NCBI GenBank assembly: GCA_945882215.1
Contig: CAMCWM010000008.1
Location: 1-62,821, forward strand
DNA from: Akkermansia muciniphila
GTDB lineage: Bacteria > Verrucomicrobiota > Verrucomicrobiia > Verrucomicrobiales > Verrucomicrobiaceae
Direction: 5' to 3'
Length of the DNA stretch: 62,821 nucleotides
The position numbers and the translations under genes are program-made. Numbering within the stretch: the stretch's first letter is position 1; every line of letters starts with the position of its first letter. Positions 43,478 through 52,616 of the stretch are shown one piece after another. The notes beneath the pieces were generated by a model. It saw nothing but the letters and a program-made list of their open reading frames with translations, made no database searches and had not been told where the DNA came from.

Positions 43478-43843
43478 TTAAGAGCGCTTGTCGCGATCCC
43501 AGTCCTGCCGGTCGTCGCGTTTACCGCCACCGCCATAACCGCGGCTTCCTCCTCCGCCTCCTCCCCCACCGCCCGGCCGGGGGTCACGTTGCGGACGTTC
43601 TTCCTTCGGGCGCGCCTCCACCACGCGCAGCGGCCGACCGCCGACATCCTTGCCATTCAGCGCATTGGTCGCTGTCAGGGCCTCAGTCTCGACTGGCATT
43701 TCCACGAAACCAAAACCGCGTGAGCGGCCGGTTTCGCGGTCTTTGACCACGCGTGCGCTGGAGACATTCCCAAAGGCGGCAAACTCGCCCTGCAGCTCCT
43801 CATCCGTCATGGTGTAGGAAAGATTGCTCACGTAGAGGTTCAT
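43478..43843 (-). CDS. RRM-type RNA-binding protein with Gly/Arg-rich tail
   Basis: 121 aa. One RNA-recognition motif covers residues 1-80: RNP2 LYVSNL (3-8), RNP1 RGFGFVEM (42-49), both aromatic positions intact. The tail from ~83 is basic, then has nine Gly in a row and a repeated Arg/Asp end. Bacterial and cyanobacterial Rbp proteins of this kind bind single-stranded RNA and often act in cold adaptation or as RNA chaperones. It converges on the TPR gene with 34 nt between stops and faces the Cys-rich protein gene across a 250-nt gap. Confidence 0.93.
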   Translation of the reverse strand: MNLYVSNLSYTMTDEELQGEFAAFGNVSSARVVKDRETGRSRGFGFVEMPVETEALTATNALNGKDVGGRPLRVVEARPKEERPQRDPRPGGGGGGGGGSRGYGGGGKRDDRQDWDRDKRS

Positions 43844-44034
43844 CGGTTCAGGCGTTGAAGATGAGCCATGGCATGCGGTCAGAGAAAGAGGTCATGGCTT
43901 GAACCCGGTTTTCCGTGTCTGCACCCGTCTGGGGATGCACACGGGCGCGAGCGTAGGCCCATGGCGGAAAGGTGTCAATCCGCGCGTGACGGGCGGAATC
44001 AGGCCTCGGCCCGCCCGGAATGGAAAAGTTTTGG

Positions 44035-44063
44035 TTGCAGAAAAGTCTGTGAATTCGTATTCG
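44035..44063 (+). promoter_or_regulatory. Weak sigma-70-like promoter of the Cys-rich secreted protein
   Basis: TTGCAG (44035-44040), a 17-nt spacer and TATTCG (44058-44063) lie about 30 nt before the ATG. The hexamers match the consensus only in part, so this is tentative. Confidence 0.25.
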
Positions 44064-44093
44064 AATGCCGCGTTTAATCCCACTCCGCCCACC

Positions 44094-44456
44094 ATGAAAC
44101 ATATCGCCATCCTCATCGCCGCCATCAGCCTGCTGGCAGGCGTTTCCCACGCCGCCGAGCCGCTGAACACCGTCTGCCCCATCTCCGGCAAGCCGGCGAA
44201 TCCGGCCATCACCAGCAACTACACCAAAACCGTCGCAGTCTGCTGCAACAAGTGCAAAGCCCAGTTCACCGCCACGCCCAAGGCCTACCTCAACAACATC
44301 ATCGGAGCCGTCACCGGCCAGTGCCCGCTGAGCAAGAAGAAGTCGGATCCTTCCATCACCGTCAGCTACAACCGCCAGGTCGCCTTCGCCGACACCGCCA
44401 GCAAGGCCGCCTTCGACGCCGCGCCGGACAAGCACATCAAGGAAGTGCGTCAGTAA
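44094..44456 (+). CDS. Small secreted Cys-rich (YHS/TRASH-like) protein
   Basis: ATG 44094 (120 aa) with a signal peptide (MKHIAILIAAISLLAGVSHAA). The mature part begins VCPISGKPANP and ends the first half with CCNKC (C50, C51, C54), a pattern seen in YHS/TRASH-type metal-binding modules. The second half repeats the outline (QCPLSKKKSDP, VSYNRQVAFADTASKAAF) but has only C77, so it is a degenerate copy. It may bind heavy metals or copper in the periplasm. A strong terminator follows. It is a single-gene transcript. Confidence 0.75.
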   Translation: MKHIAILIAAISLLAGVSHAAEPLNTVCPISGKPANPAITSNYTKTVAVCCNKCKAQFTATPKAYLNNIIGAVTGQCPLSKKKSDPSITVSYNRQVAFADTASKAAFDAAPDKHIKEVRQ

Positions 44457-44472
44457 TCTTGATACACTCACC

Positions 44473-44505
44473 AGGCGGAGCTGCGGCATGCGGCTCCGCC
44501 TTTTT
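44473..44505 (+). terminator. Rho-independent terminator of the Cys-rich protein gene
   Basis: ggcggagc (44474-44481) pairs perfectly with gctccgcc (44493-44500), followed by five T residues (44501-44505). It lies 17 nt after the stop codon. Confidence 0.85.
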
Positions 44506-44560
44506 CATGCCCGCGTGATTCAGCGTGTCATCAAATGGCGTTGTTGTTAGCCTCTGACTC

Positions 44561-45331
44561 GTGAAAGCCACCCCATCATCGCCCGCCGATGCGCTGCGCG
44601 ATCTTTTTGATGCGCTGCCAGACGTGCAGGCTTGGATCAAGGACGCACAGCGCCGCTACCTGTGGGTGAACCGCACCTTCCTCCTCAATTACGGCATGCT
44701 TCAGCTCGCCGAGGTGCTTGGAAAGACGGACGACGATCTCTCCCCTGCTCACCTCGCCACCCATTTCCGTGAAGGTGACGAAGCCGTGCTCGCCGGACAG
44801 ACCGTGCAGGGCCGCCTCGAACTCGTAGGCCGCTTTGATCACACCGCTTCGTGGTGCTTCACCACCAAGCGGCCTGTGCGTGATGCGAAAGGCCGCATCG
44901 TCGGCACTGCAGGCATTACGCGGGTGCTGGATGCCACCCAGATCGATCAGCGCAGCGACATCCGCCTCGGCGTCGTCATTGCATTAATGACGCGACGCCT
45001 TGGTCAATCCGTCACTAACGCCGAAATGGCCCGCACCGCCGGCATGTCCGCCCGCGCCTTTGAGCGCAGCTTCGCCCGCGAGTACGGCCTGCCACCGCAG
45101 CAATATCTGAAACGCCTGCGCATTCAGACCGCCTGCCGTCTGCTCGTCGATACCCGCGAATCCATCGCTCACATCGGCCTGCGCTGTGGTTTCGCCGATC
45201 AAAGCCACCTCACACGCGAATTCCGCCGTGTCACCGGCCTCACACCAGGCAGTTATCGCGAAACCTACGCCGCCGCGAATCTTCCAAGCCCTGCCGTTTC
45301 TGTTCTATCCTCCCGCCGGGCAAAACGGTAG
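44561..45331 (+). CDS. AraC family transcriptional regulator with N-terminal PAS domain
   Basis: 256 aa from GTG 44561. Residues ~10-125 are a PAS domain (LPDVQAWIKDAQRRYLWVN, VGRFDHTASWCFTTKRPVRD, GRIVGTAGITRV), which may sense a small ligand. Residues ~140-245 hold the two AraC helix-turn-helices (NAEMARTAGMSARAFERSF and SIAHIGLRCGFADQSHLTREF). It lies 12 nt before the amidohydrolase gene in the same direction, so it probably regulates its own operon. Confidence 0.9.
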   Translation: MKATPSSPADALRDLFDALPDVQAWIKDAQRRYLWVNRTFLLNYGMLQLAEVLGKTDDDLSPAHLATHFREGDEAVLAGQTVQGRLELVGRFDHTASWCFTTKRPVRDAKGRIVGTAGITRVLDATQIDQRSDIRLGVVIALMTRRLGQSVTNAEMARTAGMSARAFERSFAREYGLPPQQYLKRLRIQTACRLLVDTRESIAHIGLRCGFADQSHLTREFRRVTGLTPGSYRETYAAANLPSPAVSVLSSRRAKR

Positions 45332-45343
45332 CCTTACCACACC

Positions 45344-46645
45344 ATGAAGCTCCAACCAGGCATCACCGTCGTCAAAAACGGCCAGCTCGTCGATGGCACG
45401 GGCAACCCCGCCATTCCGAACGCCACCGTGGTCATCCAAGACGGTCGCATCACTTATGCTGGCTCTGCTGAAACTGCGCCGCAGACGCCACCCGATGCGC
45501 GCGTCATTGATACCAAAGGGGGCACGATCATGCCGGGACTCGTTGAAGCGCACTTCCATGCCACTTACTTCAACATTCAGGAGTTGCAGGATCTCGACAT
45601 CAAATACCCCGTCGAATACGTCAGCCTGCTCACCGCCGTGAATGCGAAGCTCGCGCTCGAATGCGGTTACACGGCCGCGCGCAGCGGCGGTTGTTTGTTC
45701 AATGTCGATGTCTGGCTCAAGAAGGCCATCGAGAACGATCTCATTGCCGGTCCACGTCTCGCCACTTCAGGCCGCGAGATTTGCAGCGCAGGCGGTTTGA
45801 TGGACTGGAACCCTGAGTTCCGCAAAATCGGCATGGAAGGCCTCGTCTTCATCATCAACGGCGTCGAGGATGCCCGCAGCGCCGTGCGTGCGCTCGTCAA
45901 AGACGGCATCGAGTGGGTCAAGACCTATCCCACCGGCGATGCCGCATCGCCTGACACGAACGACCATCACACGCTGTGCATGAACTTCGACGAGATGAAC
46001 GCGGTGGTGCAAACCGCGCATAATCACAAACTCAAGGTCACCGGCCACTGCCGCGCCACCGAAGGCATCAAGAACGCCCTCCGTGCCGGTTATGACTGCA
46101 TCGAGCACGGCACCTTCATCGACGATGAAGGCCTGGAACTGCTCTTGAAACGCGACGTTCCCTGCGTCCCCGCGCTCTACTTTGAAAAGGCCAGCATTCT
46201 CCGCGGCCCTGAGTTCGGCCTGCCGCAGAGCGTCATCGATGGCCATCAGGAAACGCTCGACGGCGGCACCGCCTCTGCACTGCGCATCCTTCGTGCCGGT
46301 GGTCGCATCGGCCTCGGCGGCGACTACGGCTTCGGTTGGAACCCGCACGGCGACTACGCCCGCGAGATCAGCTTCTTCGTGAAGGATGTCGGCTTCACGC
46401 CGCTCGAAGCCATCATGTGTGCCACCAAAACCGGCGCTGAAATCATGGGCCGCAGCCATGAATTCGGCACCGTCGAATCCGGCAAACTCGCCGATCTCCT
46501 CATCGTCGATGGCGATGTGCTGAACGACATCGCCCTTCTAGAAGACCGCAGCCGTTTTATCGCCGTCATGCAGGGCGGTGTCATCAAAGCCGGTCAGCTC
46601 ACCCGCACCGAGCACACCTGGGAAAACGCCACCAAGATGGGCTAG
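45344..46645 (+). CDS. Amidohydrolase family protein (imidazolonepropionase-like)
   Basis: 433 aa. Metal ligands of the superfamily are visible: H70 and H72 (EAHFH), a candidate carboxylated lysine K193 (WVKTYPTG), H235 (TGHCRA), H255 (IEHGTF), and an Asp in GLGGDYG. An N-terminal composite beta-sandwich (VVKNGQLVDGTG) and its C-terminal return strands (GKLADLLIVDGDVL) complete it. Related enzymes hydrolyse cyclic amides, imidazolones or Xaa-Pro dipeptides. It is cytoplasmic; the next gene lies 52 nt downstream. Substrate undetermined. Confidence 0.87.
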   Translation: MKLQPGITVVKNGQLVDGTGNPAIPNATVVIQDGRITYAGSAETAPQTPPDARVIDTKGGTIMPGLVEAHFHATYFNIQELQDLDIKYPVEYVSLLTAVNAKLALECGYTAARSGGCLFNVDVWLKKAIENDLIAGPRLATSGREICSAGGLMDWNPEFRKIGMEGLVFIINGVEDARSAVRALVKDGIEWVKTYPTGDAASPDTNDHHTLCMNFDEMNAVVQTAHNHKLKVTGHCRATEGIKNALRAGYDCIEHGTFIDDEGLELLLKRDVPCVPALYFEKASILRGPEFGLPQSVIDGHQETLDGGTASALRILRAGGRIGLGGDYGFGWNPHGDYAREISFFVKDVGFTPLEAIMCATKTGAEIMGRSHEFGTVESGKLADLLIVDGDVLNDIALLEDRSRFIAVMQGGVIKAGQLTRTEHTWENATKMG

Positions 46646-46697
46646 AGCGTGCGCACCTGCGTTGCAAAGCCCCGCTCTCCATGGCGTTTCAACCACC

Positions 46698-47663
46698 ATG
46701 AACCTCAAACTCATCTTGTTAGTGGCGTTCGTTTGTTACGCGGGCCAGTCCCGCGCCGCCGACATCACCGCCGAAAAGCTCGGCTCCGTTCTCCACTTCT
46801 CCATCAAAGGCGAAACCATCTGTGATTACCAGATGGAGCCTGGCGATGTGCCGGAAGGCGTGAATCCCATCTTCAAACACGGCGCCCATTTGCATCCTGT
46901 GTATTCGCCCAGCGGCAAGCTCGTCACTGGCAATCATCAGTCAGATCATCCCTGGCAGCGCGGCATCTGGCTCGCGTGGACAAAGACCGAGTTTGGCAAC
47001 TCCCACCCCGATTTCTGGAACATGGGCAAGACCAACGCCAAAAACGGTGCCTCGCTACCCGCCGAGGTCCGCTTCCTCAAACTCGACCAATCATGGGGTG
47101 GTGCTGATGGCGGCGGTTTCATCAGCCAGCACGTCTTTCTCGATCACAGCCACACGCCCGACCAAAAAGTGCTGAATGAGACCTGGGAGGTGCAGGTTTC
47201 GCAAAAGACGCTCGATGGCGTGCTCGCGAACATCATCGACCTCACCAGCACGCAGACCTGCGCCACTGACAAGCCGCTGAAACTCCCCAAATACCACTAC
47301 GGCGGCCTCGGCGTGCGCGGCAGCGAGCAGTGGAACCCTGTCGATACCGTCACCATGCTCACCAGTGAAGGTCACGACCGCAAAGCTGGCGACAACACCA
47401 AGGCCAAATGGGTCCACCTCGGCGGCCAGGTCGATGGCACGCCCACCGGTCTCGCCGTGCTGATCCATCCCTCCAACTTCCGCTTCCCCCAGCCCCTCCG
47501 CCTCAATCCCAAGAACCCGCAGATCTGCGTCGCCCCATCCCAGGATGGCGACTGGCCCATCGACCCCGGCAAACCCTACATCTCCAAATACCGCCTCCTC
47601 ATCTACGACGGCAAACCGGACGCAAAATGGATCGAGGCGCAGTGGCAGAGCTACACGAAATGA
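46698..47663 (+). CDS. Secreted PmoA-like (DUF6807) protein
   Basis: ATG 46698 (321 aa) begins a signal peptide (MNLKLILLVAFVCYAGQSRAA). The body has the PmoA/DUF6807 hallmarks: SDHPWQRGIWLAWT, ETWEVQVSQ and a late GVLIHPSNFRFPQPL equivalent. Despite the name, these PVC proteins are not methane mono-oxygenase; many are adjacent to sugar-catabolism genes and their function is unknown. The next gene starts 58 nt downstream and may be co-transcribed. Confidence 0.83.
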   Translation: MNLKLILLVAFVCYAGQSRAADITAEKLGSVLHFSIKGETICDYQMEPGDVPEGVNPIFKHGAHLHPVYSPSGKLVTGNHQSDHPWQRGIWLAWTKTEFGNSHPDFWNMGKTNAKNGASLPAEVRFLKLDQSWGGADGGGFISQHVFLDHSHTPDQKVLNETWEVQVSQKTLDGVLANIIDLTSTQTCATDKPLKLPKYHYGGLGVRGSEQWNPVDTVTMLTSEGHDRKAGDNTKAKWVHLGGQVDGTPTGLAVLIHPSNFRFPQPLRLNPKNPQICVAPSQDGDWPIDPGKPYISKYRLLIYDGKPDAKWIEAQWQSYTK

Positions 47664-47721
47664 ACTGGATCAACCACGGAATACACTGAACACACGGAAC
47701 TGACTCTAACCAATCTCTCAA

Positions 47722-50700
47722 ATGCCCCGACGTCTCCTCACTCTTCTTATTTCCGTGTATTCCGTGTGTTCTGTGGTCAAAGCCGCCGATCTCTTCGACA
47801 AAACCAACCTCGCCGCCTGGTGCATCGTGCCTTTTGATGCCGCGAAGCGCTCCCCCGAAGCCCGTGCCGAGATGGTCGCGAAGATGGGGCTCAACAAGGT
47901 CGCCTACGACTGGCGGCAGGAGCATGTCGCCGAGTTCGAGCGAGAGATCCTGGCCTACCAAAAGCACGGCATCGAGATGTTCGCCTTTTGGGGCATGCAT
48001 GACGAGGCGTTCCGGTTGTTTGAGAAGTACAAGCTCCATCCGCAGCTCTGGATTATGATGAAGGGAAGCGGCGAAACGCAGGAGGCGCAGATCAAAACCG
48101 CCGCTGAAGGTCTGTTGCCCATTTTAGCCAAAGCGAAGACCATCGGCAGCCAGGTCGGCATCTACAACCACGGCGGCTGGGGCGGCGAGCCGGAGAACAT
48201 GGTCGCCGTGTGCGACTACCTCAAAAAGAACCACGGCACCGACAACATCGGCATCATCTACAACCTCCACCACGGCCACAGCCACCTCGACCGCCTGCCT
48301 AAGGCCATCGAAGCCATGAAGCCGCATCTCCTCTGCCTCAACCTCAACGGCATGGACATCGCAGGCGATACGAAGGGCCGCAAGATCCTCCCGCTCGGTG
48401 TCGGCACCGAGGACGTGAAAGTGCTGCGCATCATCCGCGCCAGCGGCTACAGCGGCCCCATCGGCATTCTCAATCACACCAACGAAGACGCCGAAGGCCG
48501 CCTGCTCGACAACCTTGATGGCCTGAAGTGGCTCATTCCCCAACTCGACGACGCACCACCCACGGCGAAGCCCAAGTATCGCACCTGGAGTGAGGCGAAG
48601 CCCAAGACAGCCAACGCACCTTCCACCATCATCAAGGCTTCTGGCGTGCCTTCCTTGAGCGATGAATTTGGCAAAGCCCTCTCTGGCGGCCTCTTAGTCG
48701 ATGGCAAAGGCGAATTTCACACGCTGCCTTTCACCATCGAGTGCCGCGCGAAGCTCGACAGCAAGGACCGCTTCAACATACTCGTCGCCTGCAATCCCAA
48801 GTCCGCCAGCACGCATTGGGAGCTCTACACGCACGCCGGACGTGGATCGCTCGCGCTCTACATGCCGGGTCGCGGCGGCGATTACGATTCGAAGGTCAAC
48901 ATCTGCGATGGCAAGTGGCACAACCTCGTCGCCAGCGTCGATGACAAGCTCGTCACGCTGTGGATCGATGGCAAAAACGTCTTCGAGAAACCCACCGGTG
49001 CCGCAGGCGAGATGCGTCACGCCAATGTCGAGTCCATCGCCTTCGGCCGCCTCGTCGAGGGCACCATCGGCTGCGACGGCCTCATTGACGACGCCCGTCT
49101 CTCACGCGGCGTCATGAAACCGCGCAAAGGCGACTCACCCCGCCTGCGTATGGACAACACGCTCGCCCTTTGGAGCTTCGACGACCTCGGCACCGCCGCG
49201 CCCGTCGTCAAAGCACCTGATCCCGCGCCCTTCACACCTGAACTCCCGCCGCTCAACAAAGACGACCACCAGCACTGGCAGGAGTTCGTCAATCGCGAGC
49301 GCACCTTCGACTTCTACGGCAAGCAGGCGTTGAAGTTCATGAATCAAACGCTGCCCGAACTCATCCCCGCCTTCCCCGGCATGGACGGCGGCCAGCAAGG
49401 CCACTGGGGCAATCAAAACGATCAAGTGACTTGGAAAGACAGGCGCTGGGCCACGAGCGATCTCGGCAGTGTCTTCAGCGGTGTCTTCAAAGGCGCGGGC
49501 GTGACCGTGAACAAAGGTGTGTGCGTGCGCTTCGATGACAAAGCAGCCGTCTTTGATCCTGAGACGTTCTCTTTCCCGGTCGTGTGGTCTGGCGGCTTCA
49601 TCAAGCTCAACGACAACCGCCACGGCTTCATGGCGGGTGCGCCAATGGATGGGAAAGTCGTGAGCAAAGACCCGAAAACATCGGCGATCCCTGCTGGTTC
49701 GGACTGGAGATTCACCGGCTTTTACCGACGTGGCAAAGAGGTGCAGTTCTCCGCATCCGTCGGACGCGGCACCCTGCTGGTAAATCCGAAAGGAGTGAGC
49801 GAACCATTCCCACAGCAAGATTTTCCCTCCCAATGGCCGCAATGGATCGAAACCAAAGGCGAACTCGGCACGCAGTCGCCCTTCGCCACGGATCGCATCA
49901 CGATCCCGTTCGAGAATCCGTATGGCACGCTGTTCTTCATCACCGCGCATGATTTCTTCAGCGATGGCACCGCCGCTGTCGCCACGATGACGGGCGAGGT
50001 CTGGCTGGTGAAGGGTATCGACGAGAAGCTGGAGAAACTGCGCTGGAAACGCTACGCCACCGGCCTGCATCAGCCGCTCGGCATGAAGGTCGTGAAAGAC
50101 AAGCTCTACGTCCTCGGCCGCGATCAGATCACCTGCCTGCACGATCTGAACGGCGATGACGAAGCCGATTTCTATGAGTGCGTGACAAACGCGATGACCA
50201 CCTCGCCCGGCGGCCACGATTTCATCATCGGGCTGGAAACCGATGCGCAAGGCCGCTGGTATTTCGCCTCCGGAAATCAAGGCGTGTGCCGCATCACTGG
50301 CCGCGATCAACTCGACGTTCTCGCCACCGGCTTCCGCAATCCAAACGGCCTCGGCATCTCACCCGATGGCCGTTTCATCACCACCAGCGTCCAAGAAGGC
50401 GATTGGACTCCCGCGACGAGCCTCTGCCAGATCGAACTCGGCAAAAACGAAGGCGCGCACTTCGGTGCCGGTGGTCCAAAAAACAACCAGCCACCCGAAC
50501 CCGTGCTCATGTACATGCCGCGTGGCGAGGATAACAGCGCGAGCAGTCAGGCCTTCATCTCCGGCGACAAGTGGGCCTCGCTCCAAGGCAATGGCAATTT
50601 GATCCACCTCTCCTCCGGTGGCGGCAGCGCATGGCTCGTCATGCGACAGAACGTCAAAGGCCGCTGGCAGGGCGCGGCGGTACGCATCAGCGGTAATTTC

Positions 50701-51636
50701 GACTCCGGCCCGCAAGCCGCGCGTTTCAATCCGAACGACGGTCATCTCTATGTGAACGGCATGCAGGGCTGGGGCAGCTACACGCCCAAGGACGGCTGCT
50801 TCCAGCGCGTGCGCTTCACCGGTGGCGACAAACCGGTGCCGGTCGGCTTTGAGGCTCGCGACAACGGCGTCCTCATCCGCTTCAACCAACCCGTCAAGGA
50901 AGCTGATGCCGCCACCTGCTTCGCGCAATGCTGGAACTACCGCTACAGCGCCGCCTATGGCTCTCCCGAGTATTCCGTGAAATATGCCGACACGCCAGGG
51001 CACGACCCGCTCGAAGTCCGCAGCGTGCAGAAGCTCGACGGCGGCAAGACGCTCTTCCTCGAAATCCCGCAGATCGTCACCGCGAGCCAGATTCACCTCC
51101 GCGTCAGCACCGGACACGACATCTTCCTCACCGCGCATGCTTTGGCCGAGCCCTTCACCGACTTCCCCGGCTACACCAAGATCGCCAAAACGAATCACGC
51201 CGCCCAAATCGGCCTCACCGCACCCACACCCTCGAAACCCAACCCCTGGGCCAAAGGCGAAGGCGGGCGCGAACTCGTCATCGAAGCCGCTTTGGGTCTC
51301 CAATACGTCCAAAAGCAGCTCACCGCCAAAGTCGGCGAGAAACTCACCATCGTCTTTAAAAACCCCGATGTCGTGCCGCACAACTGGCTGCTCGCGAAAC
51401 CGGGCTCGCTGCAAAAACTCGGCGACAAGTGCAACCTCATGATCGCCGACCCGCAGGGCATGGCGAAGCACTATGTCCCCGACAGCGACGACGTGATCGC
51501 CTACACCGACATGACAAATCCCAAGGGCGAATTCACCATCCACATCACTGCGCCGAAGGACAAAGGAGATTACCCCTACCTTTGCACCTTCCCCGGTCAC
51601 TGGATGGTCATGAACGGGGTGCTAAAGGTGGAATAA
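47722..51636 (+). CDS. Multi-domain exported protein: TIM-barrel, LamG, propeller and azurin-like copper domain
   Basis: 1304 aa with a signal peptide (MPRRLLTLLISVYSVCSVVKAA). In order: a xylose-isomerase/AP-endonuclease-like TIM barrel (~25-270), a LamG-type concanavalin domain (~320-470; WHNLVASVDDKLVTLWIDGK), a region around 510-670 with PVC DUF6797-like sequence (AFPGMDGGQQGHWG), a propeller of the glucose/sorbosone-dehydrogenase kind (~670-1050; GLHQPLGMKV, NPNGLGISPDG), and a C-terminal cupredoxin. The cupredoxin has type-1 copper ligands H1220 (VPHNW), C1288, H1293 and M1297, with azurin spacing. It probably oxidises or binds a sugar-like substrate outside the cytoplasm and passes electrons to copper. 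The oxidation role is inferred. Confidence 0.82.
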   Translation: MPRRLLTLLISVYSVCSVVKAADLFDKTNLAAWCIVPFDAAKRSPEARAEMVAKMGLNKVAYDWRQEHVAEFEREILAYQKHGIEMFAFWGMHDEAFRLFEKYKLHPQLWIMMKGSGETQEAQIKTAAEGLLPILAKAKTIGSQVGIYNHGGWGGEPENMVAVCDYLKKNHGTDNIGIIYNLHHGHSHLDRLPKAIEAMKPHLLCLNLNGMDIAGDTKGRKILPLGVGTEDVKVLRIIRASGYSGPIGILNHTNEDAEGRLLDNLDGLKWLIPQLDDAPPTAKPKYRTWSEAKPKTANAPSTIIKASGVPSLSDEFGKALSGGLLVDGKGEFHTLPFTIECRAKLDSKDRFNILVACNPKSASTHWELYTHAGRGSLALYMPGRGGDYDSKVNICDGKWHNLVASVDDKLVTLWIDGKNVFEKPTGAAGEMRHANVESIAFGRLVEGTIGCDGLIDDARLSRGVMKPRKGDSPRLRMDNTLALWSFDDLGTAAPVVKAPDPAPFTPELPPLNKDDHQHWQEFVNRERTFDFYGKQALKFMNQTLPELIPAFPGMDGGQQGHWGNQNDQVTWKDRRWATSDLGSVFSGVFKGAGVTVNKGVCVRFDDKAAVFDPETFSFPVVWSGGFIKLNDNRHGFMAGAPMDGKVVSKDPKTSAIPAGSDWRFTGFYRRGKEVQFSASVGRGTLLVNPKGVSEPFPQQDFPSQWPQWIETKGELGTQSPFATDRITIPFENPYGTLFFITAHDFFSDGTAAVATMTGEVWLVKGIDEKLEKLRWKRYATGLHQPLGMKVVKDKLYVLGRDQITCLHDLNGDDEADFYECVTNAMTTSPGGHDFIIGLETDAQGRWYFASGNQGVCRITGRDQLDVLATGFRNPNGLGISPDGRFITTSVQEGDWTPATSLCQIELGKNEGAHFGAGGPKNNQPPEPVLMYMPRGEDNSASSQAFISGDKWASLQGNGNLIHLSSGGGSAWLVMRQNVKGRWQGAAVRISGNFDSGPQAARFNPNDGHLYVNGMQGWGSYTPKDGCFQRVRFTGGDKPVPVGFEARDNGVLIRFNQPVKEADAATCFAQCWNYRYSAAYGSPEYSVKYADTPGHDPLEVRSVQKLDGGKTLFLEIPQIVTASQIHLRVSTGHDIFLTAHALAEPFTDFPGYTKIAKTNHAAQIGLTAPTPSKPNPWAKGEGGRELVIEAALGLQYVQKQLTAKVGEKLTIVFKNPDVVPHNWLLAKPGSLQKLGDKCNLMIADPQGMAKHYVPDSDDVIAYTDMTNPKGEFTIHITAPKDKGDYPYLCTFPGHWMVMNGVLKVE

Positions 51637-51706
51637 AGTAGTGCTGAGCTTTAGCTCGCTCTTGGCGCTGCGAGCGCCGGGGAGCACGAGCTAAAGCTCC
51701 TGACTA
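51637..51706. repeat. Palindromic element between convergent genes (bidirectional terminator or REP-like)
   Basis: gagctttagctcg (51646-51658) pairs with cgagctaaagctc (51687-51699); outer flanks agtagt/actact extend the stem. Inside is a second hairpin ggcgct-gcg-agcgcc (51664-51678). It fills the 73 nt between the stops of the copper-domain protein (+) and the FAH gene (-). A T-run is weak, so a REP-like element that also stops transcription is the likely reading. Confidence 0.75.
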
Positions 51707-51709
51707 CTT

Positions 51710-52567
51710 TCAGCTCGCCGCCACCGCAGTCTGCCCCTGCTCGCCGAGCCCTTCGACGCCGAGTTCAATCACATCACCGGGCTTCATGAAGACGGGATCA
51801 GGCTTGAAGCCGAGACCGACGCCGGGAGGCGTGCCGGTGGTGATGATGTCGCCGGGCAGCAGGCTCATGAACTGGCTCAGGTAGCTCACCAGCGTCTTCA
51901 CGCCGAAGATCATCTGCGCGGTGCTGCTGTTTTGAATCGTCTTGCCGTTGAGCTTGAGCCAGAGCTTCAAATTCTGCGGATCGGGGATCTCATCGCTCGT
52001 GGCGAGGAAGGGGCCGATGGGCGCGAAGGTGTCGCAGCTCTTGCCTTTGACCCACTGACCGCCGCGTTCGAGTTGCCATTCGCGTTCGCTGTAGTCATTG
52101 TGAACGCAGTAGCCGGCCACATGGCTCATGGCGTCCTCTTCGCTGACATAGCTGGCCTTTTTGCCGATCACGAAGGCCAGCTCGACCTCCCAGTCGGTTT
52201 TCTTGGAGTTGCGCGGGATGACGACATTGTCATTCGGACCGACAATCGCCGACGTGGCCTTGAAAAACACGATGGGCTCCGCCGGGATCGGCATGCCGCT
52301 TTCCTTGGCGTGATCGCTGTAGTTCAGACCGATGCAGATGATCTTGCTCGGACGTGCGATGCACGGGCCGAGACGCGTGCCAGCAGCCACCGTCGGCGCG
52401 GAAGCCGAGTTGGCTTTTGCCCAGACGGCGAGACGCTCCAAGCCGTCGCCGCCAAAGAACTTTTCATCGTAGTCGCTGCCAAACGCGCTTGCGTCGATGC
52501 GACGGCCGTCGTCGAGCTGCAGGCCGGGTTTTTCTTCTCCAGGGTTGCCAAAGCGGATCAGTTTCAT
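51710..52567 (-). CDS. Fumarylacetoacetate hydrolase family protein
   Basis: 285 aa. The C-terminal FAH fold has metal ligands E127 and E129 (DWEVELAF) and D158 (HNDYSERE), and ICIGLNYSDHA and TTGTPPGVGLG are family signatures. Members hydrolyse C-C bonds of 2,4-dioxo acids, for example 2,4-diketo-3-deoxy-L-fuconate or rhamnonate, or act as ureidoglycolate lyase-like enzymes. The SDR gene upstream (49 nt) would supply a 2,4-diketo acid by oxidation, as in the non-phosphorylated L-fucose or L-rhamnose routes. That pathway is inferred. Confidence 0.87.
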   Translation of the reverse strand: MKLIRFGNPGEEKPGLQLDDGRRIDASAFGSDYDEKFFGGDGLERLAVWAKANSASAPTVAAGTRLGPCIARPSKIICIGLNYSDHAKESGMPIPAEPIVFFKATSAIVGPNDNVVIPRNSKKTDWEVELAFVIGKKASYVSEEDAMSHVAGYCVHNDYSEREWQLERGGQWVKGKSCDTFAPIGPFLATSDEIPDPQNLKLWLKLNGKTIQNSSTAQMIFGVKTLVSYLSQFMSLLPGDIITTGTPPGVGLGFKPDPVFMKPGDVIELGVEGLGEQGQTAVAAS

Positions 52568-52616
52568 GGTTCAGTTGTGGGTTGGTGGTGAGTATCTGGG
52601 TAGCGCGAGGTGCTGG

